This document shows, piece after piece, positions 28,280 through 36,116 of a stretch of 64,000 nucleotides of DNA (its first letter is position 1; every line of letters starts with the position of its first letter). This DNA comes from Fibrobacterota bacterium (lineage in GTDB: Bacteria > Fibrobacterota > Fibrobacteria > UBA11236). Location of the stretch: contig JAEKLQ010000040.1 of the NCBI GenBank assembly GCA_019509785.1, positions 1 to 64,000 of the forward strand, written 5' to 3'. Position numbers and translations under genes: made by a program. The notes beneath the pieces were generated by a model. That model was not told the origin of the DNA. It saw only the letters and a list, made by a program, of their open reading frames with translations, and did not search any database.

Positions 28280-28453
28280 GGATGGAAAGGCCGAAAACTT
28301 CCGGAAAGCGAGGTCGGAAAATATCCGTATCGCCTCGCCCTGGGAAAACCAAATATTCTTAAATTAACTCGCCTGTATTTACCGCCAGCTCTCTCGAGGG
28401 CGACTCGGAAGGGTCTAGGGCGGTCGAAGCGGACGGACAAGGCGGGAGGCGTA

Positions 28454-29896
28454 GTGCAAGGCATGATGGGAAAGCAGACCTTGATCGAAGCCGAAGAAAG
28501 TTCCCTGTGGGCCCGCTGCCTCACCGCCCTGCGCACCCAGATTTCGGAGTCCGCCTTGAACACCTGGTTCTCCGCCCTGGAGATCCAGGAGTCCGCGGGT
28601 CCGGACATGCTCATCACGGTCCCCAACGGTTTCGTGCTCGAATACGTCTCCCATCATTACCGGACCGTCATCGAGAAGGCGCTGGAGGATATCCTCGGCC
28701 ATATCGTGCATGTCTCCTTCACCGTGCCGCAGCGCTCGCCGCACCTGGAAGTCTTCGGAGCCGAATCCGCCCGGGCCGAGGGTTTCCCGTCCTCGCCCGC
28801 CGCGACCGGCCTGGGGCAAAGCGACTCCGAGTCCCTATGGATCAAGACCCGCGGCCCGGTGCGCATCGAAGTCACCGTCCCCTTGAATCCCCGCTACACC
28901 TTCGATGAGTTCGTGATCGGGGACTGCAACCAATTGGCCCATGCGGCCTGCAAAGCCGTGGCCGAGGCCCCCAGCCATAACAACTTCAATCCGCTGGTTC
29001 TGTACGGCGGCACGGGCATGGGCAAGACCCATCTGGTGCAGGCCATCGCCCACTTCTGCATCGAGAACGAGACCGTGCGCAAGGTGGTGTACCGCACCTC
29101 GGAAGAGTTCACCCGCGAGTACATCGAGTACGTGCAGAAGAACAAGGACTCCCGCACCTTCTACCAGGTCTATAAGGACGCGGATATCCTGCTCATCGAC
29201 GATATCCAATTCCTGGCCGGCAAGCAGTCGACGCAGGACGAGTTCTTCAACATCTTCAGCATCCTGCAATCGCTGAACAAGCAAATCGTCATCACCTCGG
29301 ATCGGCCGCCGGCGGAAATCAAGGGCCTGCACACGCGCCTCCTCTCCCGCTTCGACACCGGCCTCTTGGCCGACTTGCAGCCGCCCAACCTGGAAACCCG
29401 CCTGGCCATCCTCCAGAAGAAGAGCGAAGACGGAAGCGATAGCCCCATCACCGGGGACGTGCTCACCTATGTCGCCAACCAGGTGACCTCCAACATCCGC
29501 GAGCTGGAAGGCACCCTGATCAAGCTGTCCGCCTACGCCAGCTTCACCCATATCCCCATCACGGTGGAGATCGCCAAACAGATCCTGGGCGATACCCTCC
29601 GCAACGTGAACCAGCCGGTGACCATCAAACGTGTGCTGGACCAGGTGGCCCTGGAGTACGGGACCACGGTTTCCCTCCTCACTTCCCAGACCCGCAAGAA
29701 GAACGTGGCCGAGCCCCGGCAGATCGCCATGTACCTGGCCCGCCAGTTGACCGACAACTCCCTGCATACCATCGGCCTGGCTTTCGGCCGGGACTATTCC
29801 ACCGTCATCCATTCCATCAAGAAGGTGGAGCAATGCATGGAGAAGGACGCGCAGGTGAAGCGGCAAGTGGACCGCATGCTGGAGTCGCTCGGTTAA
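28454..29896 (+). CDS. dnaA: Chromosomal replication initiator DnaA
   Basis: DnaA binds origin boxes and melts DNA to start replication. The protein has an N-terminal domain I (SLWARCLTALRTQISESALNTWF), a linker, the AAA+ domain with Walker A GGTGMGKTHL and Walker B ILLIDDIQFL, and the C-terminal DNA-binding domain with the DnaA signature (AFGRDYSTVIHSIKKV). The GTG at 28454, five bases after GGGAGG, gives 480 residues; ATGs at 28463 and 28466 are alternatives. The open frame further upstream is unrelated. Unlike most bacteria, dnaN does not follow; the Tol operon does. Confidence 0.95.
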   Translation: MQGMMGKQTLIEAEESSLWARCLTALRTQISESALNTWFSALEIQESAGPDMLITVPNGFVLEYVSHHYRTVIEKALEDILGHIVHVSFTVPQRSPHLEVFGAESARAEGFPSSPAATGLGQSDSESLWIKTRGPVRIEVTVPLNPRYTFDEFVIGDCNQLAHAACKAVAEAPSHNNFNPLVLYGGTGMGKTHLVQAIAHFCIENETVRKVVYRTSEEFTREYIEYVQKNKDSRTFYQVYKDADILLIDDIQFLAGKQSTQDEFFNIFSILQSLNKQIVITSDRPPAEIKGLHTRLLSRFDTGLLADLQPPNLETRLAILQKKSEDGSDSPITGDVLTYVANQVTSNIRELEGTLIKLSAYASFTHIPITVEIAKQILGDTLRNVNQPVTIKRVLDQVALEYGTTVSLLTSQTRKKNVAEPRQIAMYLARQLTDNSLHTIGLAFGRDYSTVIHSIKKVEQCMEKDAQVKRQVDRMLESLG

Positions 29897-29914
29897 GACC
29901 GGGCGCGGTCTTTT
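29897..29914 (+). terminator. Short hairpin terminator after dnaA
   Basis: GACCG (29897-29901) pairs with CGGTC (29906-29910) around a 4-nt loop, followed by four Ts. It starts right after the dnaA stop codon. Short but well placed. Confidence 0.5.
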
Positions 29915-29934
29915 CCCGTTATAAGAATTGAGAA

Positions 29935-30023
29935 GGGTAAAGGGTACAGGGTAAAGGGTATAGGAAAGCCAAAGACGGCTCAGATCTTCACCCTTAACCC
30001 TTAACCCTTTACCCTAAACCCTC
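29935..30023. repeat. Inverted pair of heptamer (GGGTAAA-type) arrays
   Basis: Between dnaA and tolQ, four heptamers read GGGTAAA, GGGTACA, GGGTAAA, GGGTATA (29935-29962). After a 28-nt loop come CCCTTAA, CCCTTAA, CCCTTTA, CCCTAAA and CCCT (29991-30022). The two arrays are inverse-complementary and can fold into a long imperfect stem; the loop holds its own AGCC/GGCT hairpin. Short heptameric tandem repeats of this kind occur in several bacterial genomes, often in intergenic sites. The rest of the 29897-30117 gap shows nothing else clear. Confidence 0.7.
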
Positions 30024-30117
30024 TCCTTCGGTTCCCTACTCCCGCCCAAATTTCTAATTTCTCCACGGTTTCTCCGCGGTCCCCTCCGCGATCTTTCACC
30101 ATTAACCGGGCAGTTGC

Positions 30118-30813
30118 ATGCATTCGGTCACCCTGGAAATCCTCAAAGGCGCCACCGGTTCCACCTATGCCATCGTGGCGGTCATGTTCCTCTTGTCCAT
30201 CGGCGTATGGGCGGTGCTGATCCAGAAATGGCTGGCCAACGGCGGGCGCAAACGCTCTTTCGGGAAGTGGCGGCAAATGATGGGAGAGCGTCCCAGCTTC
30301 CAGGATCTGCTCAAGGTTTCCAAAAGCATGCCCAACACCCCCATGGGGGCCATCGCACGGTCGGCCCTGGCCGAGATGGAAGGCCTGTCCGCCTATGTCA
30401 GCTACGATTCCCTGGAGCATCGCGGCGAACTGGTGCGCGAATCGGTGGAGCGATCCATCGACACGGAAAAGGATAAGAACGAGCGCGGCCTCGTCTATCT
30501 GGCTTTCTGCTCGGCGACGGGCCCGCTCATCGGCCTGTTGGGCACGGTGTGGGGCATCATGGACTCGTTCTACCAAATCGGCAAGCAGGGTTCGGGCAAC
30601 ATCACCGTGGTGGCTCCCGGCATCGCGGAGGCCCTGCTCGCCACCATGGCGGGCTTACTTGTCGCCATCCCCTCGTCGGTGGGATACAACGCCTTCACGG
30701 GATTCAACCGCAAAGCCGAGGCCATCATGCTCAATTTCGGATCGGAATTGGTCAGCTTGTTCAAGCGCGGGGATCTTTCGGCCTTGGAACGCTCCACCAG
30801 CAAGAAGCCTTAA
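30118..30813 (+). CDS. tolQ: TolQ/ExbB-family proton channel subunit
   Basis: TolQ forms, with TolR, the inner-membrane motor that uses proton flow to drive TolA. The 231-residue protein has a first membrane segment ([18 protein letters not shown]), a cytoplasmic loop, and the paired C-terminal segments of the MotA/TolQ/ExbB family ([21 protein letters not shown] and [21 protein letters not shown]). It is the first gene of the tol cluster; tolR follows after 6 nt. Confidence 0.93.
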   Translation: MHSVTLEILKGATGSTYAIVAVMFLLSIGVWAVLIQKWLANGGRKRSFGKWRQMMGERPSFQDLLKVSKSMPNTPMGAIARSALAEMEGLSAYVSYDSLEHRGELVRESVERSIDTEKDKNERGLVYLAFCSATGPLIGLLGTVWGIMDSFYQIGKQGSGNITVVAPGIAEALLATMAGLLVAIPSSVGYNAFTGFNRKAEAIMLNFGSELVSLFKRGDLSALERSTSKKP

Positions 30814-30819
30814 GCCGCG

Positions 30820-31242
30820 ATGCGTAAGCGCGATTCGCTGCGGCCCAATCCCGAACTGAACCTCGTCAACCTCATCGACGTTCTGTTCGCCATCCTCATC
30901 GTCTTCATGATCACCGCGCCGCTCATGTCCCAGGGCGTCAAGGTCGAGTTGCCCAAGGCCCAGGCCGCCAGCCTGGACGAGAAGAAGGCCATCCAAGTGA
31001 CGGTGACCAAGGAGCGGGAGATCCTCATCAACGAGACGCCCTCCGATCAGTCCAGCTTCGAGAAGGATTTCCGGCAAGTCTGGACCGGTGACGACGAGAC
31101 CGCCATCGTCATCAACAGCGATCAGAGCGTCCCTTACGGCTACGTGATGGAACTGGTGGCGGCCATCCAGCGGCAGGGCGGGAAGCGTCTGGGCTTCCTC
31201 ACGGATCCGGGCGCGCCTCCTCCGAGGAATAAGCACCGCTAG
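30820..31242 (+). CDS. tolR: TolR/ExbD-family protein
   Basis: The stator partner of TolQ. The 140-residue protein has one membrane segment (VLFAILIVFMITAPLM) preceded by the family motif LNLVNLIDV, whose Asp takes part in proton conduction. The periplasmic domain ends with VMELVAAIQRQGGKRLGFLTD, as in ExbD/TolR. It sits between tolQ and the TolA-like gene with only a few bases between. Confidence 0.93.
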   Translation: MRKRDSLRPNPELNLVNLIDVLFAILIVFMITAPLMSQGVKVELPKAQAASLDEKKAIQVTVTKEREILINETPSDQSSFEKDFRQVWTGDDETAIVINSDQSVPYGYVMELVAAIQRQGGKRLGFLTDPGAPPPRNKHR

Positions 31243-31249
31243 GCGGCCC

Positions 31250-32020
31250 ATGTCGGCAATCTCCAAGGACATCGTTCCCTCGCCCATCCCCCGCGACGAT
31301 GGTACGCCCATCGATCCCAAGGACCATGCCAAGGGCAACGAACCCGTCACCCGGAACATCGCCATGCTCATCTCCGTGCTCGTGCACGGGTTCGCCATGC
31401 TGATGCTCGGCCTTTCGGCCTTGCTCGCGCCCCATCGGCAGTCCGCGGTGCCCATCTTCGAACTGGTCAGCCTGGAGCCGCCCAAGCTGCGGCCCCTGGC
31501 CCCCAAGGTGCAGCCTCCGCCGGAGCCCCCGAAACCCGAGCCCGAACCGCCGCCCCCCCCGCCCGAAGCGCCCAAGCTGACCCCCAAGCCCACCAAGGCC
31601 GTGGCCGTCAAGAAGCCCGAACCCAAGGTGACCAAGCCGCGCGAACCGGAAGACAAGACCCCGCCCAAGGAGGTGGTGCCGGAACAACAGGTGCTGACGC
31701 CCCAGATCGTCTCTCACGTGCCGGAGGATCCGCGTCTTGCCGGCTGGGCCAGCCGCGTAAAGAAGAGGGCGGAAGGTTTATGGAAACCGCCCGCGGGAAT
31801 TGATATCTTGGGGACGGTCAAAACCGTGGTCAGCTTCAAGGTTACCCGCGAAGGAACAATCCAGGACGTGCAAGTGACTTCATCCAGCGGTAACGCCGAT
31901 TTGGATCAACTGGCGCAGCAGACCATTCAGCGCATGGATCATACTCCCCCTATTCCCGAGAATTTTCCCGACGATCAGATCCAGGTCAGCTATGAGTTCG
32001 TCTACAGCGGGCAGCAGTAA
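31250..32020 (+). CDS. TolA/TonB-like energy-transducing protein
   Basis: The 256-residue protein has an N-terminal cytoplasmic part, one membrane segment (NIAMLISVLVHGFAMLMLGLS), a Pro/Glu/Lys-rich stretch about 90 residues long that can span the periplasm, and a TonB-type C-terminal domain (TVVSFKVTREGTIQDVQVTSSSG). By position it should act as TolA, linking the TolQR motor to TolB and Pal. The rigid proline-rich spacer is more like TonB than the helical spacer of E. coli TolA. Confidence 0.87.
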   Translation: MSAISKDIVPSPIPRDDGTPIDPKDHAKGNEPVTRNIAMLISVLVHGFAMLMLGLSALLAPHRQSAVPIFELVSLEPPKLRPLAPKVQPPPEPPKPEPEPPPPPPEAPKLTPKPTKAVAVKKPEPKVTKPREPEDKTPPKEVVPEQQVLTPQIVSHVPEDPRLAGWASRVKKRAEGLWKPPAGIDILGTVKTVVSFKVTREGTIQDVQVTSSSGNADLDQLAQQTIQRMDHTPPIPENFPDDQIQVSYEFVYSGQQ

Positions 32021-32021
32021 C

Positions 32022-33293
32022 ATGCGTGTTACCCTCGCCGCCCGCCTCCTGGCCATCCTCGTATTGATCGTAGCCGTCCTTCCCGGCCGCGCCGCCGACG
32101 TGGTCATCACCTCGGAGCAGAAGGGCGCCGAGACCATCGCCCTGGGTTTCATCGATTTCAAGTGCACCAAGGGCGATCCCAACTCCGTCGCCTTCACTCC
32201 CCATGGCGTGATCGCCTGGGACCTGGATTTCAGCGGCCGCTTCAAGGTCAAGACGGCGACCCAGTTCGACAGCGCCTCTAAGTTGGATTTCAAGACCTCG
32301 GGGGCCTTGGCCTACGTGCGCGGCGAGTACGCCTTGTCCGGCGATGAATTCAGCCTGCAATGCGAACTCATCGACATCGATTCCCAGGAAAAAATCATCG
32401 CGAAGAAGTATTCCGGCAAGAAGGCGGAACTGCGCCAGGCTGCCCACAAGTTCTCCGACGAGCTTGTCTACCAGCTGTTCGGGGACAAAGGCATCGCCCA
32501 ATCGCGCATCGCCTACGTGACCAAGCATTCGGGCAACAAGGAAATCGCGGTGATGGATTACGATGGCGCCAACGTCATCGAGGTCACCCGTAACAAGTCC
32601 ATCAACCTCCAGCCCTGTTGGGTGGAAGGCAAAGCGAAAATCATCTATACGAGCTACGCGGGAGGCCAGCCCCAGTTCTACCAGAAGGATTTCGAGTCCG
32701 GCAAGAACGGGCTGCTCTTCGCCTCCAAAGGCATGAATACCTCGGCTTCCTGGAACAAGATGGATAAGGAAATCGCCTACGCCTCGACCATCGACGGCAA
32801 CGCCGAAATCTACCGGCGCGCCTTTCCGGACGGAAAGCCCCAGCGGCTCACCTTCTTCGGTTCCATCGAGACTTCCCCCAGCTGGTCCCCCAACGGCTAC
32901 GAAATCGCCTTCGTCTCCGACCGGGGGGGCAAACCGATGATCTACGTGATGGACCGGGACGGGTCGAACCTGCGCGCCCTGACCCACGAAGGCGATTATT
33001 ACGGATCGCCCGCCTGGTCGCCCAAAGGGGACCGCATCGCCTTTACCGCCATGGACGAAGGCAACAACATGAATATCATGACCATCACGCCGGATGGGAA
33101 GGATCAGGCCAAATTGACCACCGGGGCGGGGAGCAATGAGAATCCCAGTTGGAGCCCGGACGGCCGGCACCTTGTCTTTATGTCCACCCGGACGGGAAGC
33201 CCGGAGATTTTCATGATGAACGCCGACGGGAGCAACCCCAAGCGGATCAGTTTCTCCGGCGCCAACAGCATGCCGAAGTGGTCGGATTACTGA
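32022..33293 (+). CDS. tolB: Tol-Pal system beta-propeller protein TolB
   Basis: A periplasmic protein that binds Pal and TolA. The signal peptide (LAARLLAILVLIVAVLPGRA) is followed by the TolB N-terminal domain (about 25-165) and a six-bladed propeller. The blade repeats are easy to see: PSWSPNGYEIAFVSDRGGKP, PAWSPKGDRIAFTA, PSWSPDGRHLVFMS. The ATG at 32022, one base after the previous stop, gives 423 residues and starts at the signal peptide; the frame is open slightly upstream inside the TolA-like gene. Confidence 0.95.
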   Translation: MRVTLAARLLAILVLIVAVLPGRAADVVITSEQKGAETIALGFIDFKCTKGDPNSVAFTPHGVIAWDLDFSGRFKVKTATQFDSASKLDFKTSGALAYVRGEYALSGDEFSLQCELIDIDSQEKIIAKKYSGKKAELRQAAHKFSDELVYQLFGDKGIAQSRIAYVTKHSGNKEIAVMDYDGANVIEVTRNKSINLQPCWVEGKAKIIYTSYAGGQPQFYQKDFESGKNGLLFASKGMNTSASWNKMDKEIAYASTIDGNAEIYRRAFPDGKPQRLTFFGSIETSPSWSPNGYEIAFVSDRGGKPMIYVMDRDGSNLRALTHEGDYYGSPAWSPKGDRIAFTAMDEGNNMNIMTITPDGKDQAKLTTGAGSNENPSWSPDGRHLVFMSTRTGSPEIFMMNADGSNPKRISFSGANSMPKWSDY

Positions 33294-33413
33294 CGCGCGT
33301 CGTCCCCCGCGCCAAGTTGCCGGGTCTTTTTTCCGGCGGGGGATCGGAAATTCGGTTCGGAAATCTTAGATTTTGCCGCACCGTATGCTAATTTTCGGAA
33401 AAAGGAGATGGAT

Positions 33414-33950
33414 ATGAACCTGAAGCGCTTGACCCTCGCGGGCCTGCTTGGCCTGGGTGCCTTCGCCATGAGCAATTGCACCAAGCCCCCGCCCCCCGCC
33501 CCCAAGGAGGCGCCCCCGCCTCCCAAGATGGAGGAGGCGCCCCCTCCGCCTAAGGTGGAAGCGCCCAAGGTCGACGAGGAAGCCCTGCGCCGCCAGCGCA
33601 TCCAGGCGCGCATCGCCGAAGTGTTCAAGCCCGTCTACTTCGCCTATGATCAGAGCACCATCTCCGCCGAGGGCCAATCGACCCTGCAGGAGATCGGCAA
33701 GCTGATGAAGGAAGTGCCGGAGATCACCGCCCGCGTCGAAGGACATTCGGATGAGCGCGGCAGCAACGATTACAACATGGCCCTGGGCGAGCGCCGCGCG
33801 AAGTCGGTAAACGATTACCTGGCCAGCTACGGCATCCAGGCTTCCCGTTTGTCGACCATCAGCTATGGCGAAGAGAAGCCGGCGATGGAAGGCCATGACG
33901 AATCGTCCTGGGCGAAGAACCGCCGCGTCGAGTTCACGACCACCTTCTAA
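33414..33950 (+). CDS. pal: Peptidoglycan-associated lipoprotein Pal
   Basis: Pal anchors the outer membrane to peptidoglycan. It has a lipoprotein signal (MSNC lipobox at about residue 21), a Pro-rich tether (PPPPAPKEAPPPPK type) and an OmpA C-terminal domain. That domain reads PVYFAYDQSTIS, then RVEGHSDERGSNDYNMALGERRA, with the Asp and Arg that hold diaminopimelate. AAGGAG is placed for the ATG at 33414 rather than the one at 33408. Length 178 residues. Confidence 0.95.
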   Translation: MNLKRLTLAGLLGLGAFAMSNCTKPPPPAPKEAPPPPKMEEAPPPPKVEAPKVDEEALRRQRIQARIAEVFKPVYFAYDQSTISAEGQSTLQEIGKLMKEVPEITARVEGHSDERGSNDYNMALGERRAKSVNDYLASYGIQASRLSTISYGEEKPAMEGHDESSWAKNRRVEFTTTF

Positions 33951-33956
33951 AGCCCC

Positions 33957-34865
33957 GTGTTCGGCTTTCCGGTCCAAACTTCAGGCCTGAGCCCGCTCCC
34001 CTCCGGGGGGCGGGCCGCGGGTTTCCGTTCGTTCCATCGGCGCGTCCTGCGTCTCTGCGTCCTCACGGCCTTGGCTGTCATCTCCGGCCAAGCCTTAAGC
34101 GGATGCGGAGCCTTCGAGGTTCTGCGTACGCAGAACGAGAAGACCCAGTCGGACGTCAAGGCCCTGTCCAAGCAGGTGGAAGCGGTGCAGAAGTCGGTCG
34201 ATGAGCTGAACCTGGCCCAAGGCGGTTCGACGAGCAAGATGAAAGCCGATCTGACCATGATGCTGACCCAGCTCGAAGGCCAGATCACTCGCCTGCATGC
34301 GGAAATCGATGAGACCCAATACCGGCTCACCCAGTTGAGCGCCAAGATCGAGAAGCTCGATCAGAAGAAGATCGTGGTGGGCGGCGGCGCGTCCGCGGCC
34401 CCTTCCGGATCGGCTATGGCCGCGCCCGGATCGCCCGTAGGCACGCCCGGGGCGACCGCGCCGGGCAACGGCGAAGCGGTGCGCGTGGTGGAAGGCCTGG
34501 ACCTGGAGGCCCTCTTCAACCAGGCCCGGGACGATTATATCCGGGGCAAGTACGATTTGGCCCTGTCCGGATTCAAGACCGTGTACGAGAAGGATGCCGG
34601 GGGCACCTGGCGCGAACTGGCCATGTTCTGGCTGGGGGAAACCTTGCTGAAGCAGGACAAAGCCGATAAGGCCTTGGAGGCCTACGCGCGCGTGGTCCGC
34701 GAGTTCCCCCGCGGGACCAAGGCCTGCTCGGCCCATTTCAAGATCGGCCTTATCTACAACGATAAGAAGGAGAAGGCGAAACGCGACGAGGAGTGGGGCA
34801 AGCTAATCGCCGAATGCGCCGGGACCAACGAAGCCCAACGCGCCCAAGAGATCCAAAAGGAATAG
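33957..34865 (+). CDS. cpoB: CpoB/YbgF-like Tol-Pal accessory protein
   Basis: CpoB coordinates peptidoglycan synthesis with outer-membrane constriction. The protein has a signal peptide with lipobox (ALSGC), a coiled coil (about 60-140) and three TPR-like repeats at the C-terminus (YIRGKYDLALSGFKTVY, FWLGETLLKQDKADKALEAY, CSAHFKIGLIYNDKKEK). The start is a GTG at 33957; a later start nearer the signal peptide is possible. It directly follows pal, the usual place for this gene. The lipobox is unusual for CpoB, which is normally soluble. Confidence 0.88.
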   Translation: MFGFPVQTSGLSPLPSGGRAAGFRSFHRRVLRLCVLTALAVISGQALSGCGAFEVLRTQNEKTQSDVKALSKQVEAVQKSVDELNLAQGGSTSKMKADLTMMLTQLEGQITRLHAEIDETQYRLTQLSAKIEKLDQKKIVVGGGASAAPSGSAMAAPGSPVGTPGATAPGNGEAVRVVEGLDLEALFNQARDDYIRGKYDLALSGFKTVYEKDAGGTWRELAMFWLGETLLKQDKADKALEAYARVVREFPRGTKACSAHFKIGLIYNDKKEKAKRDEEWGKLIAECAGTNEAQRAQEIQKE

Positions 34866-34869
34866 GCGC

Positions 34870-35565
34870 ATGCGCCGGTTCCTGCTGGTCTTAGGCATCC
34901 TCCTGGCCGGTTGCCGCAAAGAACCCGCTCCCAATCCCGTCCCCAAGGCCGACGCCACGGCCGCGGAAAGGCCTTCATCGGATTCCGTCCCGGCGGGCAC
35001 CTTGGCCGTCAAGCTCCTCTGCGGCAAGGACAGTTCCGTAGCCTTCTATGACGATACGGCCGGGGACGACGCCAATTACGTCCGGAACCGGCGCGCGGAT
35101 AGCGTCTTTTCCGATTCCGGTTATTTCGTGGAGAGGACTTTCTACGAAGGCGGCGACTGGGTGTACGTCTCCAAGCGCAATTGCGCTGAGCTGATGCTCT
35201 ACGGACGGCCCGTCATCAATCCCGCCCGCACGCGCTTCGCGTCGGTCAACGAGGATCTGGAGGCCGGATTCATGGCCAACGGGGTGCAGATCGTGTCGTT
35301 GGAAGCGGGCCTCCCGCAGGTGAAGCTGGAGGACAAGTTGGACGGCTGGGGGCCGTACTCCGGGGCCTGGACCGATGACTCCACCTTCGTGGCCGATCTC
35401 GAAGATGGCGAAGGCCATCGGCGGCCGCGTACCTACGCCCTGCGCGGCGGGACCTGGGCCATCCGCGAGGACGCGGTGAAAAACGCGCCTGCGGCGAGCG
35501 GTGGACGCGGGCCCGATGCGCCTCCTTATCCGGAAGTCGCCAACGATAGCGGGCCTGCGAAGTAG
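34870..35565 (+). CDS. Lipoprotein of unknown function
   Basis: A 231-residue protein with a short lipoprotein signal (FLLVLGILLAGC). The mature part has a low-complexity start and end and a beta-rich middle (GDWVYVSKRNCAELMLYGR, DDSTFVADLEDG) with two further cysteines. No family was recognised. It begins 4 nt after the cpoB stop, so it belongs to the tol operon, and an envelope role is likely. Confidence 0.65.
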   Translation: MRRFLLVLGILLAGCRKEPAPNPVPKADATAAERPSSDSVPAGTLAVKLLCGKDSSVAFYDDTAGDDANYVRNRRADSVFSDSGYFVERTFYEGGDWVYVSKRNCAELMLYGRPVINPARTRFASVNEDLEAGFMANGVQIVSLEAGLPQVKLEDKLDGWGPYSGAWTDDSTFVADLEDGEGHRRPRTYALRGGTWAIREDAVKNAPAASGGRGPDAPPYPEVANDSGPAK

Positions 35566-35619
35566 CCAGGTCCGCCTTTAGCAGGCTGTTGAAAATGTCC
35601 GCGCCGGTGTCATTACCGG

Positions 35620-35988
35620 TTACTCGGAGGTCAAGTAACGGATGGCCTCTTCCCGCGAGGCGAAGATCCTCAAGTCATAGCCGCGGTTGCGGTACACGGT
35701 TTCCATGAACGCGTATTTGTCCCATTCCCCCGCGGGTACCCAAGCCGCCGTGTGGTTCACGCGCGGGATACCAATCCCAGCCGTCTTTGCCGGGCGGCCG
35801 TATATCTCGAAGATGCGCAGGGAATTGACCGCATCGATGAAGTTGAAGAGGATCTTCCGCCATCCGAGCTTTTGCAGGAGCGCCCATCTCTCGGAGGCCA
35901 TCTTGGTAAGCCCTTCATCGGTGAGCTCCCCGGACACCTTGGCTTCGAGATACTGATTCTGCGGGTGGTATAGGAACTCCCAAAGCAT
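35620..35988 (-). CDS. SpoIIAA/STAS-like small protein
   Basis: A 122-residue protein with the order of the SpoIIAA-like fold: first strand FLYHPQNQYLEAKVSGEL, helix EGLTKMASERWALLQKLG, strand KILFNFIDAVNS, and a late helix with the sequence FASREEAIRYL. The likely active-site turn reads DAVNSL. AGGAGA precedes the ATG at 35988; the longer frame is not credible. Function is unknown; proteins of this kind can bind small molecules or act in signalling. It stands alone, convergent with the tol operon. Confidence 0.6.
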   Translation of the reverse strand: MLWEFLYHPQNQYLEAKVSGELTDEGLTKMASERWALLQKLGWRKILFNFIDAVNSLRIFEIYGRPAKTAGIGIPRVNHTAAWVPAGEWDKYAFMETVYRNRGYDLRIFASREEAIRYLTSE

Positions 35989-36116
35989 ACCGACTCTCCT
36001 TTGGGCCGAGGCCCGAGCCCCTAAAAAGATAGCAGACGGCGAAGGCGGCGGCCGGGCTGCGACCCTGACCGAGGCCGCGCTTCGGCCCCTGCCCGGGGGC
36101 ACGCTCCAGCCCTGAT

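Noticed and set aside
28262-28290. TTGACA as a dnaA promoter
   Set aside because: The sequence 17 nt downstream is GC/A-mixed and does not resemble TATAAT.
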